Of a DNA stretch of 64,000 nt, positions 24,710 through 34,861 are shown piece by piece. The notes beneath the pieces were generated by a model. The model ran no database searches. It saw nothing but the letters and a program-made list of their open reading frames with translations, and was not told the DNA's origin. The stretch's first letter is position 1; every line of letters begins with the position of its first letter. Source of the stretch: CAVPMW01 sp963706515 (lineage in GTDB: Bacteria > Chloroflexota > Anaerolineae > Anaerolineales > UBA4823); the NCBI GenBank assembly GCA_963706515.1, contig CAVPMW010000017.1, forward strand, positions 124,001-188,000, written 5' to 3'. Position numbers and translations under genes: made by a program.

Positions 24710-26699
24710 CTATCCAGCCTGATCCATCCGTACCAGCTCTAAATAATCGTGATTGACAGTCTTTTCGGGAGATGCGCCTAGAAATTGGATCAATTCAGGC
24801 GTCAATGCAGCCTTATTCTCCGCATCCCGGCGGCTCCAGGTGCGCGTTTTCACTTCCAGGAAATAGCCGAGGTCCGGATGAATGACCCGATCGAGGTTGA
24901 TATAGAACTCAATCCCATGATACAGGATCCGCCAGCGCAAGCGATCCTTTTCGATATTGATTTCTTCCGCCGGCTTGAAATATTCCTTATAGAATCGCTG
25001 GCTATTGGTCGCCGGAGCCAGGTAGCGGCTGCGGGAGAGCAGGACGTCGGAAGGGAATTGCCTTTCCCGGGCGGGTCCAATCAAGGTCAGGCGGTAGCGG
25101 ACTTTGCTGATCCCCCCGCTTTCGTCCAAGAATTCATCCTCACGGTAGCGCAGGTATCCCTGCTCTGGGTCGGCAAAGATGAAATAGCTGTCATACTCAT
25201 GATAATGGCGGCTGTACAAGATTTCGATCTCAGGCTCGTTCAGCGTTTCCAAAACAGGGGCGGGGTCATCCAGGCTGACCTTTGCCTGTACTTCGAAGCT
25301 TTCCTCTTGCAAGGCGCCGCCGATAGCGATCAATTTCGAAAGCAGCGACTGCTCACGCTGGATTAAGAAGATATCGATCCGGCGGGCATACGCTTGCGCC
25401 TGATTGTGCAGCTCAATCTCATCGATAGTGGTCAGCTCCCGGTCCCGCATCAGGAATTTGCCGTTTACCATCACATCAGTAACGTCAGTGGATTTACCGG
25501 CATACACCAGCTGGGCATACACGCCAGTCGAGTTCCGGCGAAACCGCGGGGTATTGTGCAGCGAGTCCAGGTTGACCAGGATCAAGTCGGCGCGTTTGCC
25601 GGGCTGCAGCGATCCAGTCAGATGCCCCATATGCATGGCTTGCGCGCCGAGGCGGGTAGCCATGGTTAATGCGGTTTGGGCAGGAATCGCCGTCGGGTTG
25701 CCGCTGGCACTTTTGGCTACAAACGCAGCCAGACGAATTTCCTCGAACATATCCAGGTCGTTGTTAGAGGCGGGTCCATCGGTGCCAATGCCAACATTGA
25801 GACCCAGCTCGATCATGCGGGTGACCGGAGCGAAGCCAGAGGCCAGCTTGAGATTGGAAGAGGGGTTATGGGCTACGCCAGCTCCATTATGCAAAAGAGT
25901 ATGCAGCTCGCCATCATCGACATGGACGCAGTGGGCGGCTAATACTTTCGCTTCGAAAAGATGCTGTTTTTTTACATAAGGGATAACCGGCATTCCGTGC
26001 TCTTTACGCATATTTTCGACTTCGACCGCGGTCTCAGCCAGGTGGGTATGCAGCGGGACATCGAACTCCACTGCCAGGGCAGCGCTCATGCGCAGGATTT
26101 CTTCCGTGCAGGTGTAAGGGGCATGAGGCGCGACGGAGGGCACGATCAATGGGTGGTCTTTCCAGCGCAGGATGAATTCACGCGCTTCAGCCAGGGATTC
26201 ATCATAGGAGGCAGCATCTGGCGCCGGGAATTTAAGCACAGTCTGAGCACAGAGCGCTCGCAGGCCAATCTCTGCAGTTGTGCGAGCGACGTGCTCCTCG
26301 TAATAATACATATCTGCAAAGGAGGTTACTCCGGAGCGGATCAGCTCGACACAGGCGATCTGGGTGCCTAAACGGACAAAGTCCGGCGAGACAAATTCGC
26401 GTTCAACAGGCATCATGTAACCCAGCAGCCAGACGTCCAGACGCAAATCGTCCGCCAGGCCGCGCAGCAATGTCATCGGCACGTGAGTGTGAGCATTGAC
26501 CAGCCCAGGCATCAACACTTTTTGGGCGCAGTCAATCGTCTCGCGTAGCCATAAAACGGGAAACTAAATCACTCTCTTGTCCGACAGCCAGGATGTGGTC
26601 GCCTTGAATAGCAACTGCTCCAGGCTCGTACGTATGGAGCTCTTCATCCATAGTAAGGACGATAGCGTTGCTCAGTAATAAATCGCATTCGTCGCTCAT
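24710..26699 (-). CDS. Amidohydrolase (TRZ/ATZ, SAH/MTA-deaminase-like) fused to a CYTH domain, frameshifted
   Basis: Residues 1 to about 440 form a metal-dependent amidohydrolase: NAHTHVPMTLLRGLADDL, APHAPYTCTEEIL, HTHLAET, AAHCVHVDD and GTDGPASNNDLDM, the last resembling adenosine-type deaminases (MtaD). The C-terminal 200 residues are unlike any amidohydrolase tail and look like a CYTH (triphosphate tunnel) domain: YDSYFIFADPEQGYLRYRED, VRYRLTLIGP, WRILYHGIEFYINLDRV and DLGYFLEVKTRTW. The frame breaks at 26553-26556 (four A, three expected); length is 3n+1 and the repaired product has 662 residues. Start at 26699 (MSDECDLLL). Both domains are in one intact frame, so the fusion itself is not an artefact of the indel. 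Confidence 0.85.
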
Positions 26700-26767
26700 C
26701 GCTAATTTTTCCTTCAACTGCGTAACTCCTGATTTTTTTGAGAATCCCATGAATTGAACCTACATGA

Positions 26768-27919
26768 TTACTGAGCAGGGATATTACGCAACAGATTCAG
26801 GCTATGGTTGACTGCCCAGCGTTGGGCAAGCTGAGGCGGGCCGCCATACGGGCGCTGCTGGCGGTCTTCGTGAGCCGGGGTCACCAGCACCAGCTCGATA
26901 TCCTGTTTCTCACCGCGCGGGTAGATCGCCACCCCGAGACCGACCTGAGCCTGGCTTTCGTGCGCGTATTCCTGAACGAGCAGCGCTAAACGGTCCGGAG
27001 AGAGTGTCTCAGATATCATTTGACCTCCGGAGAAGACCTGGGGAAATGCAGCCATCCGGCGCAATAAATCGCCGGTGCTCCGGTCGACTACGATCGACAC
27101 CTTCCAACCCAGCTCAGCCAAATGCCGGGCGGCGACATCCTCCAGGAGCTCCTGGTCGGCGCCGAACACCCATTCGCTCAGGAGCTGGCGGATTTCTTCC
27201 TCGATCGGTTTGATCAGGTCATCTGCCTGACTCTCTGAGCCGGCTTTGGCAGTAATGCGCACGTCGACCTGCCCGGAATGGGCTGCCAATCCGACCGTCG
27301 GATTGGTCAGGGTTTCCAGATGGGCGATCAGCTCATCGATCTGCGATTCGCCTGCCCCGGCGGTGTGAATGACCCTGGATTTAATAACGGAGTCGAGCTG
27401 ATAGTGCCCGCGCAGATAGGGCATTACGCTGTTGTCCATCAAATATTCCATCTCCCGCGGAACGCCGGGGAGAGAAAAAATGCACTTATCTGCCCGCTCG
27501 ATGATGAATGCAGGTGCGGTGCCGACCGGGTTTTCGACCGCGATCGCGGTGGCAGGCACGTAAGCCTGGCGTTTGTTATTCTCTGTTGGGAGTCGCCCGA
27601 AGCGGGCAAAGCGGGACCTGATTTGCTTCCAGAGCTCCGGACGGAATTCGGTGGAGACGCCGAGTGCTAACGCCACTGCTTCTCGAGTGGGATCATCTAC
27701 GGTAGGTCCCAGACCGCCGGTTGTAATGATAATCTCACAGCGCTGCATGGCTTCCTGGATGGCAGCCGCGATCCGGGCAACATTATCACCGACGCTCGTC
27801 TTGCGGTATAGGTCAATGCCTGCATCGCGCAGGCGGCGCGCCAGGAAAGGGGCGTTCGTGTCGACGATTTCCCCCAGAAGGATCTCCGTCCCAATGGTGA
27901 TAATTTCTGCCGATGGCAT
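26768..27919 (-). CDS. cinA: CinA family protein
   Basis: A 383-residue CinA-like protein. The N-terminal MoCF/COG1058 domain is clear (EIITIGTEILLGEIVDTNAP, ITTGGLGPTVDDPTREAVA, LPGVPREM). The C-terminal deamidase-like domain is shortened and altered: where active PncC/CinA enzymes have ESCTGG, this protein has DRSTGD, so nicotinamide-nucleotide amidase activity is doubtful. The tail (RPYGGPPQLAQRWAVNHSLN) looks like the form common in relatives. It starts 18 bases after the FAD-oxidoreductase gene on the same strand. Confidence 0.88.
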   Translation of the reverse strand: MPSAEIITIGTEILLGEIVDTNAPFLARRLRDAGIDLYRKTSVGDNVARIAAAIQEAMQRCEIIITTGGLGPTVDDPTREAVALALGVSTEFRPELWKQIRSRFARFGRLPTENNKRQAYVPATAIAVENPVGTAPAFIIERADKCIFSLPGVPREMEYLMDNSVMPYLRGHYQLDSVIKSRVIHTAGAGESQIDELIAHLETLTNPTVGLAAHSGQVDVRITAKAGSESQADDLIKPIEEEIRQLLSEWVFGADQELLEDVAARHLAELGWKVSIVVDRSTGDLLRRMAAFPQVFSGGQMISETLSPDRLALLVQEYAHESQAQVGLGVAIYPRGEKQDIELVLVTPAHEDRQQRPYGGPPQLAQRWAVNHSLNLLRNIPAQ

Positions 27920-27937
27920 GTTCCATTCGCTCCGATA

Positions 27938-29092
27938 TTAGACGACATTATACTCCCGGATAAGCCGCCCCTCCTGGAAGCGCGCCAGGTCGAGCATGGA
28001 CACATCGACCGTCTGTGCTCTGCCATCCAGCAGGATCTCGCTCATCAACACTCCGGAGACGGGTCCGTGCATAAAGCCGTGACCTGAGAATCCGGTGCAC
28101 ACGGAAAACCCCTCCAGCGAGGTCTTGCCGAAGATTGGATGGGCATCCGGAGTGACTTCGTACAACCCCGCCAGGTGGGAGGCAAGCGAGGCTTTTTCCA
28201 GGAGGGGCAGCCTCTCGGCAGCCGCCTCGACGTTGACCAGCTCCCAGGCAGGGTCGATATTCTGGTCGAAACCGGGCAGCTCGCCCGGGTTGGACATACC
28301 GATCAGCAGCCCCTGACCTTCCCGGTGGAAATACAAGGATTGGGCGAAATCGATAACGAATGGGAAATCCGCGGGAATCTCCGGCAGGGCGTTCGTGGTG
28401 AACCATTGGCGGCGGATCGGGGTAATCGGGATAACGACGTTTGCCATTTTACCGATTAAACCGGCCCACGGTCCGGCGGCATCGATCACCTGGCGAGTGG
28501 ATACGCTTCCACTGCTGGTCTCAACAGCAGCAATGCGGTCCGCTTGAACCTGGATGCCTGTCACCTCTATACCGGTGAGAGCGGTTACGCCAAGGCGATG
28601 GGCAGCATTTATATATCCCATCACCACGCTATTGGGATCGACCACGCCATCCTCGGGATTGAAGGTTCCGCCCAGGACGTCCTCCAGGCGCATCAGCGGT
28701 AAGCGGCGGCGAATCTCAGCGCCATCCAGCCATTGTGTCTCGGCTCCCAGGCGGTTTTGCAGCTCCCGGTTGCGCTGAAAGATTGCCACATCCTCGGGGT
28801 TAGTCAATAGAAAGATGTACCCGCACTTGCGGAAATCGATTGCCTGACCGATCTCCTGCTCGAAACGCTCCAGCATAGGCAGGCTTACCAGAGACAGGCG
28901 GATATTTACTTCTGTAGCAAACTGGTAGCGCACTCCCCCGGCGCAGCGTCCGGTGGCTTCCTGACCGAAGAACTCATTTTTTTCGAGCAGGAGAATATCT
29001 TTCACACCCCGGGCAGCCAGGTGGTAAGCGATGCTGGCGCCCATCACCCCGCCGCCAACGATCACGAATTCGGCAGTTTTTGGAATAGACAT
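27938..29092 (-). CDS. FAD-dependent amine/D-amino-acid oxidoreductase
   Basis: A 384-residue DAO-family flavoenzyme (sarcosine oxidase beta/glycine oxidase-like). The Rossmann motif VIVGGGVMGASIAYHLAARG is at residues 11-30, followed by LLLEKNEFFGQEATGRCAGG; the C-terminal FAD contact is CTGFSGHGFMHGP. It would oxidise a secondary or primary amine, passing electrons to O2 or a carrier. It lies between the cyclodeaminase-like gene and cinA on one strand; with that neighbour, amino-acid catabolism is plausible. Substrate unknown. Confidence 0.9.
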   Translation of the reverse strand: MSIPKTAEFVIVGGGVMGASIAYHLAARGVKDILLLEKNEFFGQEATGRCAGGVRYQFATEVNIRLSLVSLPMLERFEQEIGQAIDFRKCGYIFLLTNPEDVAIFQRNRELQNRLGAETQWLDGAEIRRRLPLMRLEDVLGGTFNPEDGVVDPNSVVMGYINAAHRLGVTALTGIEVTGIQVQADRIAAVETSSGSVSTRQVIDAAGPWAGLIGKMANVVIPITPIRRQWFTTNALPEIPADFPFVIDFAQSLYFHREGQGLLIGMSNPGELPGFDQNIDPAWELVNVEAAAERLPLLEKASLASHLAGLYEVTPDAHPIFGKTSLEGFSVCTGFSGHGFMHGPVSGVLMSEILLDGRAQTVDVSMLDLARFQEGRLIREYNVV

Positions 29093-29120
29093 TGAATTCT
29101 CTTTTTTAATTTAGAACCTG

Positions 29121-29179
29121 TCCGAAAATACGATGGGTTCCGATTTTGTGGTGCACCAAAAATCGGTCTATATTTCGGA
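29121..29179. repeat. Nested inverted repeat between genes
   Basis: Outer arms TCCGAAAATA and TATATTTCGGA nearly pair, and inside them CCGATTTT and AAAAATCGG pair around GTGGTGCAC. It lies between the stop of the cyclodeaminase-like gene and the start of the FAD oxidoreductase. It could be a transcription terminator or a small interspersed palindromic element. Confidence 0.55.
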
Positions 29180-29185
29180 AAGATA

Positions 29186-30175
29186 CTAGAACTCGACAGT
29201 TTGTCCCAGCCCCATTATTTGCGCGTTGTGCAAAGCCAGCCGGGCAGCCATTGCATCTTGAACGGCTACCCCGACCGATTTGAACAGTGTTATTTGGTCT
29301 GGGCTGGTGCGCCCTTCCACCCGTCCGAGGATCAGCTCGCCCAGCTCGGCATGGATGTGGCTTGCTGTAAAGCGCCCTTCCTGGATGGGCACCAGCAGAT
29401 CACCGGTCTCAGCCAGGCTGGCAGAACGCGAATCGACGATCAGCAGCGCGCGGGCGACGGTCTCAGCCGGCAGCTCCTGCATTTGAGGTGTATAGGAACC
29501 GACGGCGTTGATGTGCACACCCGCTTTCAAGGAACGATCTGAAAATACCGGGGTCGTGGATGTCGTCGCCGTGCAGATGATATCCGCATCCTGCGTTGCC
29601 TGCTCGGGGCTGGACGCCGCGCGCAAATCCTCCGGTATCGGCGCATGCCCCGCTGATTCGGAAATGAAGCGGCGGACATTTTCAGGATCGACATCGTATA
29701 CCCAGGCTGTTTCGATCGAGCGGACTGTGCATACCGCCTCGAGCTGTGTGCGTCCTTGCGTCCCGGCGCCGAAAAGTGCAGCTACCTGGCTGTCTGCGCG
29801 CGCCAGGACGTCCGTAGCCGCGCCGGAAGCAGCCCCGGTGCGCATGGCTGTAAGTGAGCTGCCCTCCAGCAAGGCAATGGTCCTGCCAGTCTCCGGATCC
29901 AGGACTATAACCGAGGCGAAAATTAATGGCAATCCCCGCTGAGGGTTGGCAGAATACACCGAGACCACTTTAACCGCCAGGGCATCTCCGGAAGGGTCCT
30001 GGACATAGCTGGGCATGAACAGGCTGAGCCCCGCGTGCGGTGGTATCTCCAGGCGCACGCGCTGCGGCACCTGCGCCTGCCCTGAGGAGAGAGCTGCGTA
30101 TGCCGCTTTCATAGCTTCCACAGCCTGATCCATCGGCAAAGCCTTGCGCACGTCGGCAGCTGATAATATGAGCAT
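29186..30175 (-). CDS. Ornithine cyclodeaminase/mu-crystallin family protein
   Basis: A 329-residue NAD(P)-binding protein of the OCD/mu-crystallin family (also alanine dehydrogenase and ketimine reductases). The nucleotide-binding loop AALFGAGTQGRTQLEAV and the EGSSLTAMRTGAASG and VDSRSASLAETGDL segments match the family. ATG at 30175 (MLILSAADVRKALP) is preferred over a start at 30241 that adds unrelated sequence. It follows livF by 95 bases on the same strand and may be cotranscribed with the transporter, supporting a role in amino-acid use. The exact reaction cannot be read from sequence. Confidence 0.88.
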   Translation of the reverse strand: MLILSAADVRKALPMDQAVEAMKAAYAALSSGQAQVPQRVRLEIPPHAGLSLFMPSYVQDPSGDALAVKVVSVYSANPQRGLPLIFASVIVLDPETGRTIALLEGSSLTAMRTGAASGAATDVLARADSQVAALFGAGTQGRTQLEAVCTVRSIETAWVYDVDPENVRRFISESAGHAPIPEDLRAASSPEQATQDADIICTATTSTTPVFSDRSLKAGVHINAVGSYTPQMQELPAETVARALLIVDSRSASLAETGDLLVPIQEGRFTASHIHAELGELILGRVEGRTSPDQITLFKSVGVAVQDAMAARLALHNAQIMGLGQTVEF

Positions 30176-30270
30176 CTCTCTAACCAGGAGTAGGCTCTTG
30201 CATTCAATAAATTGGGTGCTTGCAGGAGGCGACTCCCGCAAACACCCAAATCAATCCGTGGATGAATCGA

Positions 30271-30985
30271 TCAGGTAATCCCCAGGTACGCTTTTTGGAC
30301 GGACTGATCCGAGTGCAGCTGTTCGGCTGTCCCGCTGAGCACGATCTCGCCAGTCTGGAGCACGTAGCCGCGGTTGGCGACCTGCAAAGCCATGCGTGCA
30401 TTTTGCTCCACCAGCAGGATCGTGGTCCCGGCTTTGTTGAGCTCAACGATGGTCTCGAAGATGCTGTCGACCAGCACAGGCGCCAGACCCATGGAGGGCT
30501 CATCCATCAGCAGGATCTTCGGATCAGACATCAATGCCCGCCCGGTGGCCAGCATTTGCTGCTCACCGCCGCGAAAGTGTGCCGCTGAGCTGCTTGCGGC
30601 GTTCTTTCAAGCGCGGGAAGAGGGCGAACACACGCTCCATATTTTCAGCGATTCGCGCTTTATCATTCATGGAAAAGGCGCCCATTTCCAGGTTTTCGGT
30701 AACGCTCATGCGGTTGAACATGCGCCTGCCTTCCGGAACCTGAACGACCCCTTTAGAAACAATCTGGTGAGGCTTGTAGTGGCTGATATCCTCGCCTTCC
30801 AGGCTGATCGTGCCCTGCCTGGGGTGCAGCACACCGCTGATGGTCTTCAGGGTGGTGGATTTGCCTGCACCGTTTCCGCCGATCAGGCTGACGATCTCGG
30901 CCTCCTCGACGTGCAGCGAAATCCCTTTCAGCGCATGAATATTGCCGTAGTACGTGTGAATGCTTTCTACATCCAGAAGCGCCAT
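30271..30985 (-). CDS. livF: Branched-chain amino acid ABC transporter ATPase LivF, frameshifted
   Basis: One of two cytoplasmic ATPases of a LIV-type importer. Walker A GGNGAGKSTTLKTI, Walker B ILLMDEPSMGLAPV and the family-specific VVQVPEGRRMF-like region are present. The signature is interrupted at 30568-30573: the first frame reads KQLSGTLSRR and stops, the second continues from GGEQQMLATGRALM. One extra base explains this (length 3n+1); the repaired protein has 237 residues, exactly family size. It is the last gene of livKHMGF, 13 bases after livG. Confidence 0.88.
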
Positions 30986-30998
30986 CTATGCTCCTCCC

Positions 30999-31827
30999 TC
31001 AATCCGCCGGGGCCGGCGAAGTCGCTGGTGGGGTCGGGGAAACACTGTCGCTGACGTTGCCCGCGCTGCCTTTGCCCAGGTAGGCTTCAATAACGGTGGG
31101 ATTGCTTTGGATTTCCGCCGGTAAGCCCTCCGCGATCTTTACCCCGAAATCCAATACGGTGATCAGCTCCGAGATGCCCATGACGACGCGCATCTGGTGC
31201 TCGATGAGCAGGATGGTGATTCCCAGCTCGTCGCGCAGGTGGCGGATCAGCTGGGTAGTGGCGGCGGTCTCGCTGGGGTTCATGCCGGCAGTCGGTTCAT
31301 CCAGCAGAAGTAGCTTAGGCCGGGTTGCCAGGGCGCGGGCGATTTCCAGGCGGCGCTGGTCGCCGTAAGGCAGGTTTTTCGCCATCATATCTCCCTTACC
31401 GGTCAGGTTGACAAAACGCAGCAAGCGGTTCGCTTCCTTGGCTGCCTCTGCCTCTTCCTTTTTTGTGCCGCGCGTCCGGAGGATGCTGCGGACGATGCCG
31501 CTCTTCAAATGGGAATGCTGACCTACCAGGATGTTCTCCACCGCGGTCATGTTCTTGAACAGGCGGATGTTCTGGTAGGTGCGGGCGATACCCAGATGTG
31601 TGACGCGCGTCAGTGGAGTAGCCGACGATCGACTTTCCGTCCAGCAGGATGTCCCCTTCCTCGGGAGTGTAGATGCCCGTCACACAGTTGAAAAAAGTGG
31701 TTTTTCCCGCGCCGTTCGGACCGATGATGCTCTGGATGGCATGTTCCTTCACCTCCAGCTCGATCTGGCTCAAAGCCAGCAGCCCGCCAAAGCGCTTGGA
31801 TACTTTTTGTGCCTCTAGTATAGCCAT
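30999..31827 (-). CDS. livG: Branched-chain amino acid ABC transporter ATPase LivG, frameshifted
   Basis: The second ATPase of the LIV importer. Walker A is GPNGAGKTTFFNCVTG, the signature LPYGDQRRLEIARAL, and Walker B LLLLDEPTAGMNPSE. The frame breaks at 31611-31618; after removing one base the text reads TRVTHLGIARTYQNIRLFKN, the Q-loop region expected here. Length is 3n+1 and the repaired product is 275 residues, a little longer than usual because of a Pro/Ala-rich tail. It starts 3 bases after livM. Confidence 0.88.
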
Positions 31828-31830
31828 CGC

Positions 31831-33649
31831 TTAATCTCCCGTCTCAGTCCAGGCAGTCTGCTCTGCGACCGTCTCTTCTTCGAGCGTTTCGACCTCGTGC
31901 AGCTCCATCTTGCGCCGCGCTTCGGGCCACAGTCCCTCCGGCCTGAGCAGCATCATTGCCACCAGCACAACCCCATAAATTAATAATCGGAACTCGGCAA
32001 ATTCGCGCAGGATCTCCGGCAAGCCCACCAGCACCAGGGAACCGAGAATCACGCCCGGGATGCTGCCCATGCCGCCGACGATAATGACCGCCAGCACGTT
32101 GATCGAGACCAGGAAATTGAACTCGGTCGGGTAAGCGGATTGGAGCTTGGCGGCAAAGAAAGTGCCCGCCAGACCGGCGAAGAGGGCGCCGGAAGCGAAA
32201 GCAAGCAGCTTGGTCGAGACTAAATTGATCCCCATCGCTTCAGCCACGTCTTCGTCCTCACGCAAGGCCATCCAGGCTCTACCCTGGCGAGAATCCTTCA
32301 TCCGCCAGACGATAAACAGGGTGATCACAATCCATACCAGGATGAGGTAGTAGAGCTGCTCTGGCTTGGTAAATGCGATCAGGCCTGAACTGGGAATCTT
32401 AATACCCAGCCTTTCCAGGACCAGGCCGAGCTGGGGGACTTGAATGCGTTGGATGCCCTGCGTCCCTCCCAGGTACGCTTTCAGCCAGTCAGAGAGCACC
32501 ACTCAGGCGCACGATCTCGCCGAATCCGAGGGTCACGATCGCCAGGTAATCGCCGCGCAGGCGCAGGACGGGAAGGCCCAGCAGCACTCCGGCTATCACC
32601 GCCATGAACAGGGCAACAGGTAATGCCTGCCAGTAGGTCAGGTGGAAGAAGCCTAATTCCGGCGAGGTTAACACTCCCATCGTGTAAGCGCCGATGGCAA
32701 AGAAGGCCACGTAGCCCAGGTCGAGCAGGCCGGCATAGCCGACGACGACGTTCAGCCCTAACCCCATCACGATGTAGTAGCCAACTTTATTGATCGGATC
32801 TGTCCAGCGCAAGCCGAGCAGTTGGGGGATGAGCATCAGCAGGATTACCACGCCAATGCTGAAACCCAGGCGGACCCTGGGGTCCTGCGTTCTGGGGGTC
32901 GCAGCAGTCCGCACAGGACGACCGCTCCGCCAGTAGGTCAAACCTCCCACGATCAAGGCGGTGAGTATCGCCCCAATAATGGACAACCCGCTATCCCCAT
33001 ACAGCCAGGCAAGCAGGCGGACTTTGGCTACGCTTTTCAACGCCGGGATCGATTTTGCCAGCGTCCCCAGGGCTCCGTCCAGTCCCTTCCAGGCTGGGGT
33101 GACGCCGATTTCATTCTTCAACAGACCAAGAAATATAACTCCCAGGGCAGCATAGGCGACAGCCTGGCGCATCCGGGCGGGCAGGAAGAATAAGCCGGCG
33201 GCGAGCAGCCCCAGGAGGGGTGAATAGATCAGCGGAACGACTGCGCTAATCAGCGGTGGATAAGGTCCTCCGCCGAGCTGGCTGCTCACCCCAAGGGTGA
33301 TGATATTGTATAACTCCGGCGAGACCTTCACGAACATCTGGCGGATATCGACAAAATGACCCAAAACAATGAATAACGCGATAACAATCCCGCCGAACAG
33401 ACCGCAGATCAAGCTGACCAGGATGATCCGTGAAGAGGGCTGGTCGCTCGCTTTGCGGATAGCCAGGTAGGTGAAGACCAGGAATGGGGTAAAAAAGAAG
33501 ACCTGGCCCATGGTGATGACGCCGCTGATAATATATAGCTTACCGAACGTGGTCACCAACCCGACCAGGCACATGTAAAGCGCGATCCCTCCACCGATCA
33601 AGCCATTTTGAATTGCCATTCTAACAAAAGAGCCAGGGGTAGCTTTCAT
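31831..33649 (-). CDS. livM: Branched-chain amino acid ABC transporter permease LivM, long form, frameshifted
   Basis: A membrane permease. The C-terminal 330 residues are a normal LivM (GLGLNVVVGYAGLLDLGYVAFFAIGAYT in two parts, LRLRGDYLAIVTLGFGEIVRL, DSRQGRAWMALREDEDVAEAMG). The N-terminal 260 or so residues add six or more hydrophobic helices not present in standard LivM. The frame breaks at 32497-32503, where GGT in place of GT ends the first frame just after EIVRLS; length is 3n+1 and the repaired protein has 605 residues. It starts 9 bases after livH. Confidence 0.86.
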
Positions 33650-33658
33650 GGGATGCTC

Positions 33659-34720
33659 CTATGCTTTCGCCTGGGTCAATTTCTCACCCAGGATGCCGGT
33701 CGGGCGGAAGATCAGGATGAGCACCAGAATGGCAAAAGCGATTGCATCCTTCAGCTGGTAGGGGGCGGGTATCTTCAAGCCATCCAGGAACAGGTTGGGG
33801 CCGATGGCTTCCAGCAAGCCCAGGAGGATGCCCCCAAGAAACGCACCGGGCACGCTGCCGATCCCCCCCAGCACCGCCGCGGTAAATGCTTTCAGACCGG
33901 GGATGAACCCCATGAAAGCGTTGACTACCGGAAATATCAGTGTATAGAAAATTCCGGCAATGCCGGCGGATATCCCGCCTAAGGCAAAGGTAAAAACGAT
34001 CGCCCGGTCCACATCGATGCCCATCAAAGCGGCAGCTTCTTTATCTTCCGAGACCGCGCGCATGGCTTTGCCCATCTTGGTGAACTGGACGACTGCATAG
34101 AGCGCGGCCATCATCAGCAAGGCGCCAATGATAACCACTGCCTGGGTATAAAAGATGCGCACATTGCCAATTGTTACACTCTGTTTAAGACTTCGGGGGT
34201 TGGGTATGCCTGAAAACCGGCGCCATAAAAGCCAAAGAAGGTGTACACAAGAAAAAATGAAGCGCCGATAGCGGTAATTAATGGCACCAGGCGGGCGGCG
34301 CCGCGCAAAGGGCGGTAGGCAACCCGCTCGAGCAGGATGGCGATGCTGGTTGAGACGGCCATGGACAGGAGAGAGATCAAGATCAGATAAATCCCTGGAT
34401 ACTTATTCATAAAGCCAGATTTATCCAGGGCGATCGCCAGAAAGACGGCGGTGTAGGGCCCGCTCATGAATACCTCACTGTGGGCAAAGTTGATCATGCG
34501 CAGGACGCCGTAGACCAGGGTATAGCCCATGGCGATCAAAGCGTACACGCCGCCCTGGGCCAGGCCGCGGATGATCAAGTCCGCCCAGGCTGTCCCCGCG
34601 TATTTCGCCTCAACCAGGGTTATGATCGATCCATAGATGACCCCGGCTGCGATGGTATAGACCGATACCCCAGACGATGATATCGGTCAGGGTTATGCGC
34701 TTAAACCGCCGTTTCCGCAT
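33659..34720 (-). CDS. livH: Branched-chain amino acid ABC transporter permease LivH, two frameshifts
   Basis: The partner permease of LivM, with GLAQGGVYALIAMGYTLVYGV, INFAHSEVFM and the cytoplasmic EAA-like stretch GKAMRAVSEDKEAAALMGID. Three frames are needed: an extra base near 34660-34664 separates the N-terminal MRKRRFKRITLTDIIVWGI from the rest, and a missing base near 34188-34194 separates PTPEVL from KQSVTIGNVRIFYTQ. The two changes cancel, so total length is a multiple of three; the repaired protein has 353 residues, with an N-terminal extension of about 45 over typical LivH. ATG at 34720 follows AGGAGG-like purines. Confidence 0.84.
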
Positions 34721-34772
34721 GGTTCTCCTCCTTCTTGTACGGGCGATGAAGTTTAGGAGCCGGATATTGAAG

Positions 34773-34819
34773 AGAGGTATGTGCCGCTGATGGTGATTAC
34801 TACAGCAGCACATACCTCT
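34773..34819 (-). repeat. Stem-loop between livK and livH
   Basis: Two perfect 12-base arms (AGAGGTATGTGC and complement), extended inward by a partial CGCTG/CAGCA match. It lies in the 141-base gap after the binding-protein gene. Such hairpins after binding-protein genes often stabilise the upstream mRNA or partly terminate transcription so that more binding protein is made; that role is inference. Confidence 0.6.
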
Positions 34820-34861
34820 TTATTCATTCATATAATCTGACAATGCACCTGGCTAAGTGGT

